The notes under the pieces are model-generated. The model worked only from the letters and a program-made list of their open reading frames with translations, did not search any database and was not told the origin of the DNA. Shown in pieces: positions 46,507-56,161 of a stretch of 64,000 nt of DNA; positions within the stretch are counted from its first letter, which is position 1; each line of letters opens with the position of its first letter. The DNA is taken from assembly GCF_022900255.1 (NCBI RefSeq), contig NZ_JALIRM010000006.1, forward strand, positions 1 through 64,000. The letters are read 5' to 3'. A program made the translations under genes and the position numbers. Source of the stretch: Lederbergia wuyishanensis (GTDB lineage Bacteria; Bacillota; Bacilli; Bacillales; Bacillaceae_C).

Positions 46507-46723
46507 AGAAAAGCGCAAGCGCCTTGTCTAGTGACGTACTGGCCCACAGGATGTGGGTCCGTCGACGTCGCCACAGGACGTGGCTGTTTTAGTCGACGTT
46601 CCTCTTTCGGCCATCGACTGAGATAAAGGAAACACGATGAGTCCGATAGGACGAATTGATGTTGACTTATCGTAGGGAGATGGGCAAGAAGTTTGCTAGT
46701 CGATAGGTACTGGGGCTGGACTA
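46507..46723 (+). repeat. Class 1 interspersed hairpin element, copy C, with two pentaloop mini-hairpins
   Basis: Termini AGAAAAGCGCAAGCGCC and GGGGCTGGAC are shared with copies A and B. Near the apex CCATC (46611-46615) pairs with GATGG (46679-46683), a third sequence solution to the same stem. GATAA/TTATC and GTCC-GATA-GGAC are kept, but GAAAC is GAATT here. The left arm carries CCCAC-AGGAT-GTGGG (46543-46557) and GCCAC-AGGAC-GTGGC (46570-46584). Confidence 0.8.
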
Positions 46724-46784
46724 CAAAAGTCTAAGTTCAAATATTATGACGTGTAAAAGACAATTCTCTTTTTGCAATCATGAC

Positions 46785-46813
46785 GAAACCGTCCATGTTT
46801 TATGGACGGTTTC
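46785..46813 (+). terminator. Terminator-like hairpin between fbaA and murA
   Basis: GAAACCGTCCAT (46785-46796) pairs perfectly with ATGGACGGTTTC (46802-46813). Only a weak T tract follows (ATTACAATT), so strength is uncertain. The remainder up to the murA start shows no gene. Confidence 0.65.
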
Positions 46814-47024
46814 ATTACAATTATAAAGTTTCATTCATTATCATATCCCCTACATAAATTCCCGCACATATTGCCAAAATCCATATTAATTCGATATTAT
46901 TGCTAATAATTTACTTTATTTCTACATGTTTATGTTGTTTTCGTATATAATAATGTAAAATATCGGTTTTTATTAATATCAGACTTGGAATATTTACCCA
47001 AAAGAGTTGGAAAGGAAGACTAAA

Positions 47025-48311
47025 ATGGAAAAGCTTAAAATAGCAGGTGGATATCCGTTAAAAGGGACAATTAAAGTGAGTGGAGCAAAAAATAGCGCCG
47101 TTGCACTAATTCCTGCTACGATATTAGCTGATTCACCTGTGACGATAGAAGGCCTTCCGGATATTTCAGATGTTCATACATTACAAGGACTCCTAGAGGA
47201 AATAGGAGGAAATGTCACTTTGCTAGATGGCGAAATGACTGTTGATCCGAGTAAAATGATCTCCATGCCACTTCCAAACGGCAAAGTTAAGAAACTAAGA
47301 GCTTCGTATTATTTAATGGGGGCGATGCTTGGACGTTTTAAAAAAGCTGTGATTGGTCTTCCAGGTGGATGTCATTTAGGCCCACGTCCCATAGATCAGC
47401 ACATAAAAGGGTTCGAAGCTTTAGGAGCAACCGTGACTAATGAACAAGGTGCCATCTATCTTCGGGCAGAAGAGCTTCGAGGATCAAGAATTTATTTAGA
47501 TGTTGTAAGTGTGGGTGCCACTATTAATATAATGCTTGCAGCGGTTAGGGCAAAAGGCCGTACAATCATTGAAAATGCTGCGAAAGAGCCTGAAATTATA
47601 GATGTTGCGACACTTTTAACGAATATGGGAGCAAAAATTAAAGGTGCTGGAACGGATGTAATCCGTATCGATGGAGTTGACCATTTGAATGGCTGCCGTC
47701 ATACTATCATTCCAGATCGAATAGAAGCAGGTACGTTTATGATCCTTGGAGCAACTGTCGGAGAAGGAATTTTAATCGATAATGTCATTCCGCATCACCT
47801 TGAATCATTAACCGCTAAACTACGTGAAATGGGAGTGCCGGTAGAAACTGGGGACGACCAAATTTTTATCGGGAAAACAGATGAATATAAACCAATAGAT
47901 ATAAAAACACTTGTCTACCCTGGATTTCCAACTGACTTGCAACAGCCTTTTACTGTGCTATTGACGAAGGCAGAAGGTTCATCCATTGTAACAGATACAA
48001 TCTATTCAGCACGTTTTAAACATATTGATGAATTACGAAGAATGAATGCAAACATAAAAGTGGAAGGCAGCTCAGCTATTGTGAATGGTCCATCGAATTT
48101 ACAAGGTGCCAAAGTAAAAGCTTCCGATTTACGAGCAGGAGCAGCTCTTGTCATTGCAGGATTGCTCGCGGAAGGGATAACAGAAGTAGCTGGTCTTGAG
48201 CATATTGATCGAGGATACAGTGATTTAGTAGAGAAGTTAAATGGACTTGGAGCAACCATCTGGCGTGAAAAAATGACTGAGGAAGAAATGGAACAACTAA
48301 AAAGTTCATAA
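47025..48311 (+). CDS. murAB: UDP-N-acetylglucosamine 1-carboxyvinyltransferase (MurA2/MurZ-type)
   Basis: MurA adds enolpyruvate from PEP to UDP-GlcNAc, committing it to peptidoglycan. The 428-residue protein has the N-terminal [21 protein letters not shown] and the catalytic Cys in the fosfomycin-target loop [16 protein letters not shown] near 117. Position before rho identifies the second paralogue (murAB, formerly murZ). ATG 47025 is chosen because GGAAAGGAAG precedes it; the TTG at 47007 would overlap that site. glpX, often between murAB and rho, is absent. Confidence 0.93.
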   Translation: MEKLKIAGGYPLKGTIKVSGAKNSAVALIPATILADSPVTIEGLPDISDVHTLQGLLEEIGGNVTLLDGEMTVDPSKMISMPLPNGKVKKLRASYYLMGAMLGRFKKAVIGLPGGCHLGPRPIDQHIKGFEALGATVTNEQGAIYLRAEELRGSRIYLDVVSVGATINIMLAAVRAKGRTIIENAAKEPEIIDVATLLTNMGAKIKGAGTDVIRIDGVDHLNGCRHTIIPDRIEAGTFMILGATVGEGILIDNVIPHHLESLTAKLREMGVPVETGDDQIFIGKTDEYKPIDIKTLVYPGFPTDLQQPFTVLLTKAEGSSIVTDTIYSARFKHIDELRRMNANIKVEGSSAIVNGPSNLQGAKVKASDLRAGAALVIAGLLAEGITEVAGLEHIDRGYSDLVEKLNGLGATIWREKMTEEEMEQLKSS

Positions 48312-48319
48312 TGTTTAAT

Positions 48320-48349
48320 GGAGAGTCTAAAATTGTTAGACTCTCCTTT
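48320..48349 (+). terminator. Terminator after murAB
   Basis: GGAGAGTCTAA (48320-48330) pairs with TTAGACTCTCC (48336-48346), followed by TTTG. Confidence 0.75.
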
Positions 48350-48635
48350 GCAAGTACTACCATTTCCATGTAAAATAGGCATATGGAAGAGGCAGCATTA
48401 TCCCTCAACCTCTTCATACTCTTCGAGGTTTAACTGTAAGTTAATTTTTCCTCCTAATTAATGCTTTTTCAACGAGAGTTTTTTCTACCTAAGGCAATTA
48501 TAAATTCCTTTTTCCGGAGAATAACGATCTGAATTTTATTTATTATTTTAACTTTTTTTGTTCTAGTCCAGACATTTAAATTGGACTAAGATGGCTGCAG
48601 GGTTTTATTTAAATTTTAAAAAGAGTGGTGTCGAA
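48350..48635 (+). other. rho leader region
   Basis: About 285 bases between murAB and rho hold no convincing gene. CCTCTTCATACTCTTCGAGG forms a weak hairpin. A T-rich tract (ATTTTAACTTTTTTTG) is just ahead of rho. Bacillus Rho is known to control its own synthesis, but I could not identify a specific site. Confidence 0.4.
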
Positions 48636-49922
48636 ATGGCTGAATTAACAATTTCATTATTGGAAGATATGAAACTAAAAGAATTATATGAACTTGCTCG
48701 TGAATATAAGGTTTCATATTACAGCAAATTAACGAAGAAGGAATTGATATTTGCAATTCTTAAAGTTCGTGCAGAACGTGAAGGTTTTTTCTTTATGGAG
48801 GGCGTTCTGGAGATTATTCAATCGGAGGGGTTTGGTTTTTTAAGACCGATTAACTATTCGGCAAGTTCAGAGGATATCTATATTTCCGCTTCGCAGATCC
48901 GACGTTTTGATTTGCGAAACGGGGATAAAGTATCAGGAAAAGTAAGACCGCCAAAAGAAAACGAACGTTATTTCGGTTTGTTGCATGTAGAAGCGGTTAA
49001 TGGTGATGATCCAGAAAGTGCAAAGGAACGTGTACATTTCCCGGCCTTAACACCTCTCTATCCCGATCGCCAAATTAAACTTGAAACAACTCCAACGAAT
49101 CTATCAACTAGAATTATGGATTTAATATCTCCGGTTGGTTTTGGACAACGTGGTTTAATTGTTGCACCTCCAAAAGCAGGGAAAACAATGCTTTTAAAAT
49201 CAATTGCCAATGCAATTACGACAAATAATCCTGAAGCAGAATTGATTGTTTTATTAATTGATGAGCGTCCTGAAGAAGTAACGGACATTGAACGCTCCGT
49301 CAATGCAGAAGTTGTCAGCTCTACGTTTGACGAAGTGCCAGAAAATCATATAAAAGTAGCCGAGCTTGTTTTAGAACGGGCGATGCGTTTAGTAGAGCAT
49401 AAGCGTGACGTCGTTATATTGATGGATAGTATTACGAGACTAGCACGCGCCTATAACCTAGTAATTCCTCCTAGCGGAAGAACATTATCAGGTGGTATCG
49501 ACCCTGCAGCATTTCACCGTCCGAAGCGATTTTTCGGAGCTGCAAGAAATATAGAAGAAGGCGGCAGTTTAACGATTTTAGCTACAGCCCTTGTCGACAC
49601 AGGTTCTCGTATGGATGATGTGATTTATGAGGAGTTTAAAGGAACCGGAAACCTCGAGCTTCACCTCGACCGTTCTCTTGCAGAAAGAAGAATTTTCCCA
49701 GCAATCGACATCAGGCGTTCTGGAACAAGAAAAGAAGAATTGCTTATTCCAAAAGAGCAGCTTGATAAACTTTGGAAGCTTCGTAAAGTTATGTCAGACT
49801 CTCCCGACTTCGCAGAGAAATTTTTACGAAAGCTACGTCAGGCTAAGACGAATGAAGAATTCTTCAACATGTTGGCGGCTGCGGAAGCGAAAGGAAATAC
49901 GAACGGAAAAACAATTCTTTAA
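48636..49922 (+). CDS. rho: Transcription termination factor Rho
   Basis: This 428-residue hexameric ATP-dependent RNA helicase has an N-terminal helical part ([27 protein letters not shown]), a cold-shock-like RNA-binding domain ([20 protein letters not shown] near 65), Walker [10 protein letters not shown] near 168 and Walker B-type [15 protein letters not shown] near 255, plus the Q- and R-loop regions. ATG 48636 aligns with B. subtilis Rho; the frame is open upstream to 48591. No N-terminal insertion is seen. Confidence 0.96.
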   Translation: MAELTISLLEDMKLKELYELAREYKVSYYSKLTKKELIFAILKVRAEREGFFFMEGVLEIIQSEGFGFLRPINYSASSEDIYISASQIRRFDLRNGDKVSGKVRPPKENERYFGLLHVEAVNGDDPESAKERVHFPALTPLYPDRQIKLETTPTNLSTRIMDLISPVGFGQRGLIVAPPKAGKTMLLKSIANAITTNNPEAELIVLLIDERPEEVTDIERSVNAEVVSSTFDEVPENHIKVAELVLERAMRLVEHKRDVVILMDSITRLARAYNLVIPPSGRTLSGGIDPAAFHRPKRFFGAARNIEEGGSLTILATALVDTGSRMDDVIYEEFKGTGNLELHLDRSLAERRIFPAIDIRRSGTRKEELLIPKEQLDKLWKLRKVMSDSPDFAEKFLRKLRQAKTNEEFFNMLAAAEAKGNTNGKTIL

Positions 49923-50067
49923 TGCGTATTTTTTCATATTGAAATATTGCAATTTGAATATGCACTTGTTATAATGAAAAATGTGTTTTTGATATAAATA
50001 TGCAAAAAGCATCACGATAGATAACTCTGTTTCAGCAAATGATTCAGGGCATAAGGAGATGAAAGTA

Positions 50068-50268
50068 ATGAAAGCAGGAATTCATCCAGAATATAAAAAA
50101 GTAATGGTTAAATGTGCTTGTGGAAATGAATTTGAGAGCGGATCTGTAAAAGATAAGGTAAGCGTGGAAATTTGTTCAGAATGCCACCCATTCTACACAG
50201 GACGTCAAAAATTCGCATCTGCAGACGGACGCGTTGACCGCTTCAATAAAAAATACGGTCTTAAGTAA
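50068..50268 (+). CDS. rpmE: Ribosomal protein L31 (zinc-binding form)
   Basis: This 66-residue protein contains the zinc ligands C16 and C18 in KCACGNEF and C36 and C39 in [12 protein letters not shown], so it is the C+ form. ATG 50068 is nine bases from AAGGAG; the ATG at 50059 touches the site. Immediately followed by a terminator. Confidence 0.96.
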   Translation: MKAGIHPEYKKVMVKCACGNEFESGSVKDKVSVEICSECHPFYTGRQKFASADGRVDRFNKKYGLK

Positions 50269-50284
50269 GAAAACATTCGAAAAA

Positions 50285-50313
50285 ACGGGCAAGAATTGCT
50301 TGCCTGTTTTTTT
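50285..50313 (+). terminator. Terminator of rpmE
   Basis: ACGGGCAAG (50285-50293) pairs with CTTGCCTGT (50299-50307), followed by a T run. Confidence 0.88.
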
Positions 50314-50670
50314 ATTGCCTGAAATAGGGGAAAACTATAAGAAAAGCGTAATTTTGTGTAATGACATGTGTGCCGCATTTATTGCTAGATACAACTGTCA
50401 ATTGTCTAGTGAAATTGCGTTTGAATATAATTCTAATTACATTAGTATTAAACTGGATTAAGAATACATATTCCTGTTTAAGTGGTTTTACTCTCGTATA
50501 AGGAGTACATACTTCTCGATGATATAATTTTGGGTATAGTAGTCAATATAACAGTGTAACTGTTTTTACCTTCGCAAGTGCATCATCTTCCATTTAAATA
50601 GCATTTACTCTCATATAAAATGTTTAATCACTTACTAATTTTCTCATAAGCATATTAATATAATATAACT
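50314..50670. other. AT-rich gap between rpmE and tdk
   Basis: About 360 bases contain only short frames without ribosome sites. Two similar pieces, ACTCTCGTATAAGGAGTA and ACTCTCATATAAAATG, suggest a faint local duplication. No RNA gene is recognised. Confidence 0.4.
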
Positions 50671-50688
50671 GGAAGGAGCAGTCATCCC

Positions 50689-51306
50689 ATGGATATAATT
50701 AAGCATACAGGATGGATAGAAGTTATTTGCGGGAGCATGTTCTCTGGAAAGTCGGAGGAATTGATTCGACGTGTAAGAAGAACGCAATTCGCAAAGCAAA
50801 GCATTATGGTTTTCAAGCCTCAACTGGATGACCGCTATAGTATACATGAGGTGGTTTCACATAATGGAACGGCTGTGAACGCACTACCAGTGCAAAATTC
50901 GGCGGACATATTGAAGGCTGTTCATGCTGATATTGATGTTGTCGCAATTGATGAAGCTCAATTTTTTGATGATGGGATTATCTTAGTTGCACAGCAGCTT
51001 GCAGATAGTGGGCATCGGGTGATCATTGCAGGCTTGGATCAAGATTTTCGTGGTGAACCGTTTGGTCCTATGCCACATTTAATGGCAGTTGCTGAACAAG
51101 TGACAAAACTGCACGCGGTTTGTGCGGTATGTGGCTCGCCTGCTAGCAGAACCCAGCGTCTCATAAATGGAGAACCAGCGTGCTACGACGACCCAATTAT
51201 CTTAGTTGGTGCTTCCGAAGCATACGAAGCAAGATGTAGGCATCATCACGAAGTGCCTGCTGGAACAAATGCCACTTTACGCCAACCAATTGAAAATGGA
51301 AAATAA
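50689..51306 (+). CDS. tdk: Thymidine kinase
   Basis: This 205-residue type II thymidine kinase phosphorylates thymidine for salvage. P-loop [10 protein letters not shown] is near 15-24, the catalytic Asp-Glu in [12 protein letters not shown] near 85-96, and a zinc site is formed by CAVCGS near 145 and CRHHHE near 182. GGAAGGAG precedes ATG 50689. Confidence 0.95.
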   Translation: MDIIKHTGWIEVICGSMFSGKSEELIRRVRRTQFAKQSIMVFKPQLDDRYSIHEVVSHNGTAVNALPVQNSADILKAVHADIDVVAIDEAQFFDDGIILVAQQLADSGHRVIIAGLDQDFRGEPFGPMPHLMAVAEQVTKLHAVCAVCGSPASRTQRLINGEPACYDDPIILVGASEAYEARCRHHHEVPAGTNATLRQPIENGK

Positions 51307-51318
51307 AGTACATAAAGT

Positions 51319-51350
51319 TAGTCCTTGATTCTCTTCAAGGACTATTTTTA
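51319..51350 (+). terminator. Terminator of tdk
   Basis: TAGTCCTTGA (51319-51328) pairs with TCAAGGACTA (51335-51344), followed by TTTTTA. Confidence 0.88.
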
Positions 51351-51409
51351 TTTTTATCTTAAAACTTTTCTGAAATTACTCTGTCTAATATATAGAAAGG
51401 GGGATTTTG

Positions 51410-51931
51410 GTGATTGATGAAAAGCTTATCAAAAAGGCGATAAAAGGGAATGACGAAGCCTTTTTAATTATCATGGATGAATACAAAGTGGATTTATATA
51501 GAACAGCTCTCGCTTTTTTGAAAAACGAAGGAGAGGCATTAGAAGCTATTCAGGAAGTAACATTTCGCGCTTATAAAAATATTAGGAACTTGCGTAATGC
51601 TAGTTTTATCAAAACATGGCTTTTTCGCATAATGATCAATTATTGCAATGATCAACTAAAAAATAAAAAACGGCATGTAGTTAATGATGAAATAATCCAG
51701 ACCTTAGCAGTATCAGAACAATTCCATGAACTTGAAATGAAGGATGCCATGTTAAAACTTGATGAGCGGTCAAGGGAATTATTAACGCTAAAATACTTCA
51801 ACGATATGAAAATAAAAGAAATTGCTGAAGTGATGCAATGCCCGGAAGGCACGATCAAAACCTGGTTGCATAAAGCATTGAAGCAGCTGCGAGACATATT
51901 AGAAGAGAAAGGAGCGGGTTCGAGTGTTTGA
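51410..51931 (+). CDS. ECF-type RNA polymerase sigma factor
   Basis: This sigma factor of about 173 residues has region 2 (about 10-80, with DLYRTALAFLKNEGEALEAIQEVTFRAYKNI) and region 4 (about 115-165, with REllTLKYFNDMKIKEIAEVMQCPEGTIKTWLHKAL-type HTH). It belongs to the extracytoplasmic function group, near SigV/YlaC-like factors; the exact group is not resolved. GTG 51410 has six bases to AAAGGGGG; TTG 51407 is closer. A GTCTAA motif just upstream could be an autoregulated -10. The downstream anti-sigma gene overlaps by eight bases. Confidence 0.87.
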   Translation: MIDEKLIKKAIKGNDEAFLIIMDEYKVDLYRTALAFLKNEGEALEAIQEVTFRAYKNIRNLRNASFIKTWLFRIMINYCNDQLKNKKRHVVNDEIIQTLAVSEQFHELEMKDAMLKLDERSRELLTLKYFNDMKIKEIAEVMQCPEGTIKTWLHKALKQLRDILEEKGAGSSV

Positions 51932-53243
51932 AAAAGAAGAGAAAAAACTGGTCGATTTCAAAAACAAATATGATGATGCCGCAATTCCAGTAGAAGCATT
52001 AGATGCAGCTATTATGGCGGGATTCAAAAAAGCAAAACAAAAGAAAAAGACAAATGTTAAAAAGTGGATGATCACTTGTGCAGCGGCTGTTATTTTTCTT
52101 AGCGGATTTTTTGCTTCTATTCGAATCTCACCAGCCTTTGCTTCATATATCGCAGCTATTCCTGGTATGGACAGAATTGTTGAAATGATTGTTCATGATA
52201 AAGGAATGCTAGCAGCGGTAGAGAATGAATATTATCAGGAAATCGGAATTTCGGAAGAGAAAAATGGAGTAAAGCTAACAATTGATGGGGCGATTGCGGA
52301 TGAAAATGGGATTGTTTTGTTTTATTCTTTGAAGTCCGAAAAAAAGTATGAATCGATGTGGATTGATAAAGTGGATTTAAAAAGATTGGATGGAAAAGAA
52401 TTAAAACAATCGTCTTGGTCTTTCGGAGCGCCACATACATCTGAAAAGAACTCTACTTATCAAGGAATGATTGAATATTTCTTTAAAGAGCCTTATGAAG
52501 CAAGGGAATTCCAGATTGATATAGCGGTAGGAGCAAGTGGGTATTCCGAGAATTTTAAAATACCTTTTACGTTGAAAAACATTAAGTCTGTAAAGCATCT
52601 AGCAATAAACAAAGAAGCGATGGTTGAAGGGCAAAAAATAAACTTCGTCGATGCGAAAATTTCTCCATTAAGGGTGGGCATCCGTGTAAAAATAGATCCT
52701 AATAATACAAAGAAATTATTGAATTTTGATGATTTACGGCTTTTGGATGAAAAGGGTGAAACATGGGGGAAAATCCAAAATGGGATTTCAGGCTCGCGTA
52801 TTTCTGAAAATGAAGAAATTGTCTACTTGCAAAGCAATTATTTTAACCAACCTAAGGAACTTTATTTAGCATTTAACAAAATTCAAGCAATAGATAAAGA
52901 TGAAGCATATTTAGTGGTTGATATTGAAAAAGAAAAAATCATCAAACAGCCAAAAGGAAGCCAGTTCAATCCTCTAGTAACAGTTTCTGGAGATGACATA
53001 ATTTTTAAGATGCATACAAAAGAGGAATTTACTTATTTTATGTTTGGTACTCCAAAAGATCGTGATGGGAAAGAATTAATTTCGGAATCTGGCTTTTCGA
53101 ATTTTGCTGATAACGAAGATTACCAAGTATATGAACATGCAATTAATATCAAAAATTTACATTCCGCTAAAGGCCCAATCTCTCTTGAACTTTCATCCTA
53201 TCCATCATGGATTACAGGTTCTGAAAAAATAAAAATTAAATAA
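51924..53243 (+). CDS. DUF4179 anti-sigma-type membrane protein
   Basis: This 439-residue single-pass membrane protein has a cytoplasmic N-terminal segment (1-45), a TM helix near 46-68 (WMITCAAAVIFLSGFF) and a large extracellular domain of DUF4179 type, with VDKGML-like ENEYYQEIGISEEKNGVKLTIDGAIADENGI. Proteins of this layout paired with an ECF gene act as anti-sigma factors; I infer that it restrains the preceding sigma factor. GTG 51924 overlaps the sigma gene, giving coupled translation. Confidence 0.83.
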   Translation: MFEKEEKKLVDFKNKYDDAAIPVEALDAAIMAGFKKAKQKKKTNVKKWMITCAAAVIFLSGFFASIRISPAFASYIAAIPGMDRIVEMIVHDKGMLAAVENEYYQEIGISEEKNGVKLTIDGAIADENGIVLFYSLKSEKKYESMWIDKVDLKRLDGKELKQSSWSFGAPHTSEKNSTYQGMIEYFFKEPYEAREFQIDIAVGASGYSENFKIPFTLKNIKSVKHLAINKEAMVEGQKINFVDAKISPLRVGIRVKIDPNNTKKLLNFDDLRLLDEKGETWGKIQNGISGSRISENEEIVYLQSNYFNQPKELYLAFNKIQAIDKDEAYLVVDIEKEKIIKQPKGSQFNPLVTVSGDDIIFKMHTKEEFTYFMFGTPKDRDGKELISESGFSNFADNEDYQVYEHAINIKNLHSAKGPISLELSSYPSWITGSEKIKIK

Positions 53244-53333
53244 AAACCTTTTTTCACAAGAAATATTTGCTTTGAATTAAGTGAACGTTATACTATAATA
53301 GTGCACTTATGCAAACAGTATGAGGTGAAAAAG

Positions 53334-54404
53334 ATGTTTGATAAATTACAATCTGTAGAGGAGCGCTACGAAAGATTGAATGAGCTTTTGAGCGACCCAG
53401 ATGTAGTAAGCGATTCTACAAAGTTAAGGGATTATTCGAAGGAACAATCGGCGATAGCTGAGACCGTTGAAGTTTATCGTGAATATAAAGCTGCTCAAAA
53501 TCAATATAAAGAAGCTAAAGAGATGCTTGAAGAAAAGCTTGACGCTGATATGCGCGAAATGGTAAAAGAAGAAATTGGTGAGCTTGAGGATCAGCTTAAG
53601 GAACTTGAGGCCCGACTCAAAATTTTACTTGTACCGAAAGATCCAAATGATGATAAAAACGTCATTATGGAAATTCGCGGTGCTGCCGGTGGAGATGAAG
53701 CGGCTCTATTTGCGGGTGATTTATATCGTATGTACAGCCGATATGCAGAAGCGCAAAACTGGAAAATTGATGTTATTGAAGCCCATTCTACTGGACTTGG
53801 CGGATACAAGGAAATTATTTTCATGATTAATGGAAATGGTGCTTTTTCCAAGTTGAAATATGAAAATGGTGCCCATCGCGTACAGCGTGTCCCTGAGACA
53901 GAGTCTGGCGGTAGGATTCATACATCGACGTCCACGGTTGCGGTACTTCCAGAAGCGGAAGAAGTCGAAGTGGATATTCATGACAAAGATATCCGTGTAG
54001 ATACTTTTGCATCCAGCGGTCCAGGAGGGCAAAGTGTAAATACGACGATGTCAGCAGTTCGTTTAACGCATATCCCAACTGGTGTTGTTGTATCCTGTCA
54101 GGACGAAAAATCGCAGATTAAAAATAAAGAAAAAGCTATGAAAGTATTACGGGCTCGTGTATACGATATGTTTCAACAGGAAGCACAGGCAGAATACGAT
54201 GCAAATCGTAAATCTGCTGTTGGAACGGGTGATCGTTCGGAACGTATTCGCACATACAATTTCCCGCAAAACCGTGTAACTGATCATCGTATCGGGTTAA
54301 CAATTCAAAAGCTTGATCAAATTTTAGAAGGTAAGCTCGACGAAGTGATTGATGCTCTAATCATTGAAGATCAATCCAAAAAACTTGAGAGCGTGGAAGA
54401 ATAA
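53334..54404 (+). CDS. prfA: Peptide chain release factor 1
   Basis: RF1 releases peptides at UAA and UAG. The protein is 356 residues. The decoding-loop region [14 protein letters not shown] is near 187 and the catalytic GGQ in [12 protein letters not shown] near 231. ATG 53334 follows GAGGTG; the frame is open back to 53301 but that part is not conserved. Its stop overlaps the prmC start by one base, so the methylase that modifies the GGQ glutamine is translated with it. Confidence 0.97.
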   Translation: MFDKLQSVEERYERLNELLSDPDVVSDSTKLRDYSKEQSAIAETVEVYREYKAAQNQYKEAKEMLEEKLDADMREMVKEEIGELEDQLKELEARLKILLVPKDPNDDKNVIMEIRGAAGGDEAALFAGDLYRMYSRYAEAQNWKIDVIEAHSTGLGGYKEIIFMINGNGAFSKLKYENGAHRVQRVPETESGGRIHTSTSTVAVLPEAEEVEVDIHDKDIRVDTFASSGPGGQSVNTTMSAVRLTHIPTGVVVSCQDEKSQIKNKEKAMKVLRARVYDMFQQEAQAEYDANRKSAVGTGDRSERIRTYNFPQNRVTDHRIGLTIQKLDQILEGKLDEVIDALIIEDQSKKLESVEE

Positions 54405-55273
54405 TGATGCACAAAAAAGTGTATGAAGCCCTCAATTGGGCTTCTTCTTTTTTAAACGAACATGGCCGCGATGAAAATGCAGGCGAGCTGTTATTAATGT
54501 GGATATTGGGTTGGAGCAGGGCTCGTCTATTATCGGAATTACGAACGGAAATACCTGAGTGTGACTATCGTCGCTTTTTTGAAGCTGTAAAAGAGCATGT
54601 TGCAGGAAGACCAATTCAACACATCATCGGGTATGAAGAGTTTTACGGGAGAAAATTTAGTGTTAGTGAGCAGGTACTAATTCCTAGACCTGAAACTGAA
54701 GAATTAATTGTTGCTGTTCTTGAAAGGGTTGATTCTTATTTCGACTCAACTGCTAAGTTAAAGTGCGCCGATATTGGAACAGGCAGTGGCGCGATTGCTG
54801 TAACGATAAAACTGGAACGACCACAACTTGAAGTTTCAGCATCAGATATTTCTGAAGCTGCATTAAAAACAGCTCAAAAAAATGCGGTTGTCCTTGGAGC
54901 CGAAATAAATTTTCGTCATGGTGATTTACTAGATCCTTTTTTAAACGAAAAATGGGATATCATTCTTTCAAACCCACCTTATATTCCAAATGACGATAAA
55001 AATATATTATCTGAAATCGTTCGCGAACATGAGCCACATAGTGCGTTATTTGGTGGGAGTGATGGTTTGGATTTTTACCGAAGATTCGCGACTGACTTGC
55101 CGAAAATCACTAATGAAAAAGCAATTATTGCATTTGAAATTGGAGCTGGTCAAGGAGAGGCAGTTGCAACTATGATGAATAAAGCTTTTCCACATGGCAA
55201 AACTGAAATCATATATGATATAAATGGAAAAGATCGAATTGTCCTTACCCAAACTTTAATAATGAATGTTTAG
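54404..55273 (+). CDS. prmC: Release factor glutamine methyltransferase PrmC
   Basis: PrmC methylates the GGQ glutamine of release factors. The 289-residue protein has an N-terminal helical domain (1-80), the SAM-binding ADIGTGSGAIAVTI near 122 and the NPPY active-site motif in LSNPPYIPN near 190. The ATG overlaps the prfA stop codon. Confidence 0.95.
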   Translation: MMHKKVYEALNWASSFLNEHGRDENAGELLLMWILGWSRARLLSELRTEIPECDYRRFFEAVKEHVAGRPIQHIIGYEEFYGRKFSVSEQVLIPRPETEELIVAVLERVDSYFDSTAKLKCADIGTGSGAIAVTIKLERPQLEVSASDISEAALKTAQKNAVVLGAEINFRHGDLLDPFLNEKWDIILSNPPYIPNDDKNILSEIVREHEPHSALFGGSDGLDFYRRFATDLPKITNEKAIIAFEIGAGQGEAVATMMNKAFPHGKTEIIYDINGKDRIVLTQTLIMNV

Positions 55274-55321
55274 AATTCTAGTATCTTGTCCATAATGCCT
55301 TCTAGAAGGGGGCAGATGGAT

Positions 55322-56161
55322 ATGCGTGATTATATGAAACATAGATTCTATCAAAAAAATATAGCTTGGTTATATTTAATTATACTTGTTTTCGCTACAG
55401 TAACGAGTTTGATTATTCCTCAACAGGAAATGGCTAAGGCCTCGGATCCTCTAGTTATTCCGGGAGAGGCGATTCGTCTTAGAATATTGGCAAACAGTGA
55501 TGGAGAAACAGACCAGGAAGTAAAAAGAGCGATTCGTGATGCGGTCAATGCGGAAATCACGAATTGGGTACAAGATCTAACATCTATTGATACTGCCAGA
55601 ACTACAATCACATCGAGACTTGATCATGTAGAAGAAATAGCAAAAAAAGAATTAGCAGCACGTAACCTAGATTATTCGGTAAAAGTGGAATTTGGCAATG
55701 TTCAATTCCCTACCAAATTATATGGTCAATATCTTTATCCAGCAGGCACTTATGAAGCTATTTTAGTCACACTTGGCAAGGGAAAGGGTGCCAATTGGTG
55801 GTGTGTCCTTTTCCCACCTCTTTGCTTTCTGGATTTTTCTAATAGTTTAGCTGTAAGTCCTGGGTTTGAAGAAGAAGCAAATGTGGATGAGGAAATTAAT
55901 GATAATGAAGATGCCCAAGAGAATACAGATATCAACATAATTAAGGATATACAAATGGATAAAGATATACAAAAGAAAGAAGATAATCAAGAGAATGAAG
56001 ATACCCACATAAATGGGGATAACTCTACGGGTAGTGTGGATAAAACTGTGGATAACAAGGCTGAGCATAATGATAAACAAGCACCAACGTTTGTAAAAGA
56101 AGATGAAAATAAAGTGAAAGTTAAATTTTTTCTAGTAGAATTGTTTAATAAATTATTTTAA
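55322..56161 (+). CDS. spoIIR: Stage II sporulation protein R
   Basis: SpoIIR is secreted from the forespore and activates SpoIIGA to process pro-sigma-E in the mother cell. The protein of about 279 residues has an N-terminal membrane/signal segment (about 14-34), the conserved domain RLRILANSDGETDQEVKRAIRDAV near 53, and WWCVLFPPLCFLDFSN near 159. Between this and the last conserved helix (FFLVELFNKLF) lies an acidic, Asn/Asp-rich low-complexity stretch of about 85 residues. ATG 55322 is nine bases from AAGGGGG. Codons near the 3' end carry two perfect DnaA boxes. Confidence 0.93.
   Translation: MRDYMKHRFYQKNIAWLYLIILVFATVTSLIIPQQEMAKASDPLVIPGEAIRLRILANSDGETDQEVKRAIRDAVNAEITNWVQDLTSIDTARTTITSRLDHVEEIAKKELAARNLDYSVKVEFGNVQFPTKLYGQYLYPAGTYEAILVTLGKGKGANWWCVLFPPLCFLDFSNSLAVSPGFEEEANVDEEINDNEDAQENTDINIIKDIQMDKDIQKKEDNQENEDTHINGDNSTGSVDKTVDNKAEHNDKQAPTFVKEDENKVKVKFFLVELFNKLF

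Noticed and set aside
50234-50461. Gene between rpmE and tdk
   Set aside because: It overlaps rpmE and its terminator and has no coding signature.
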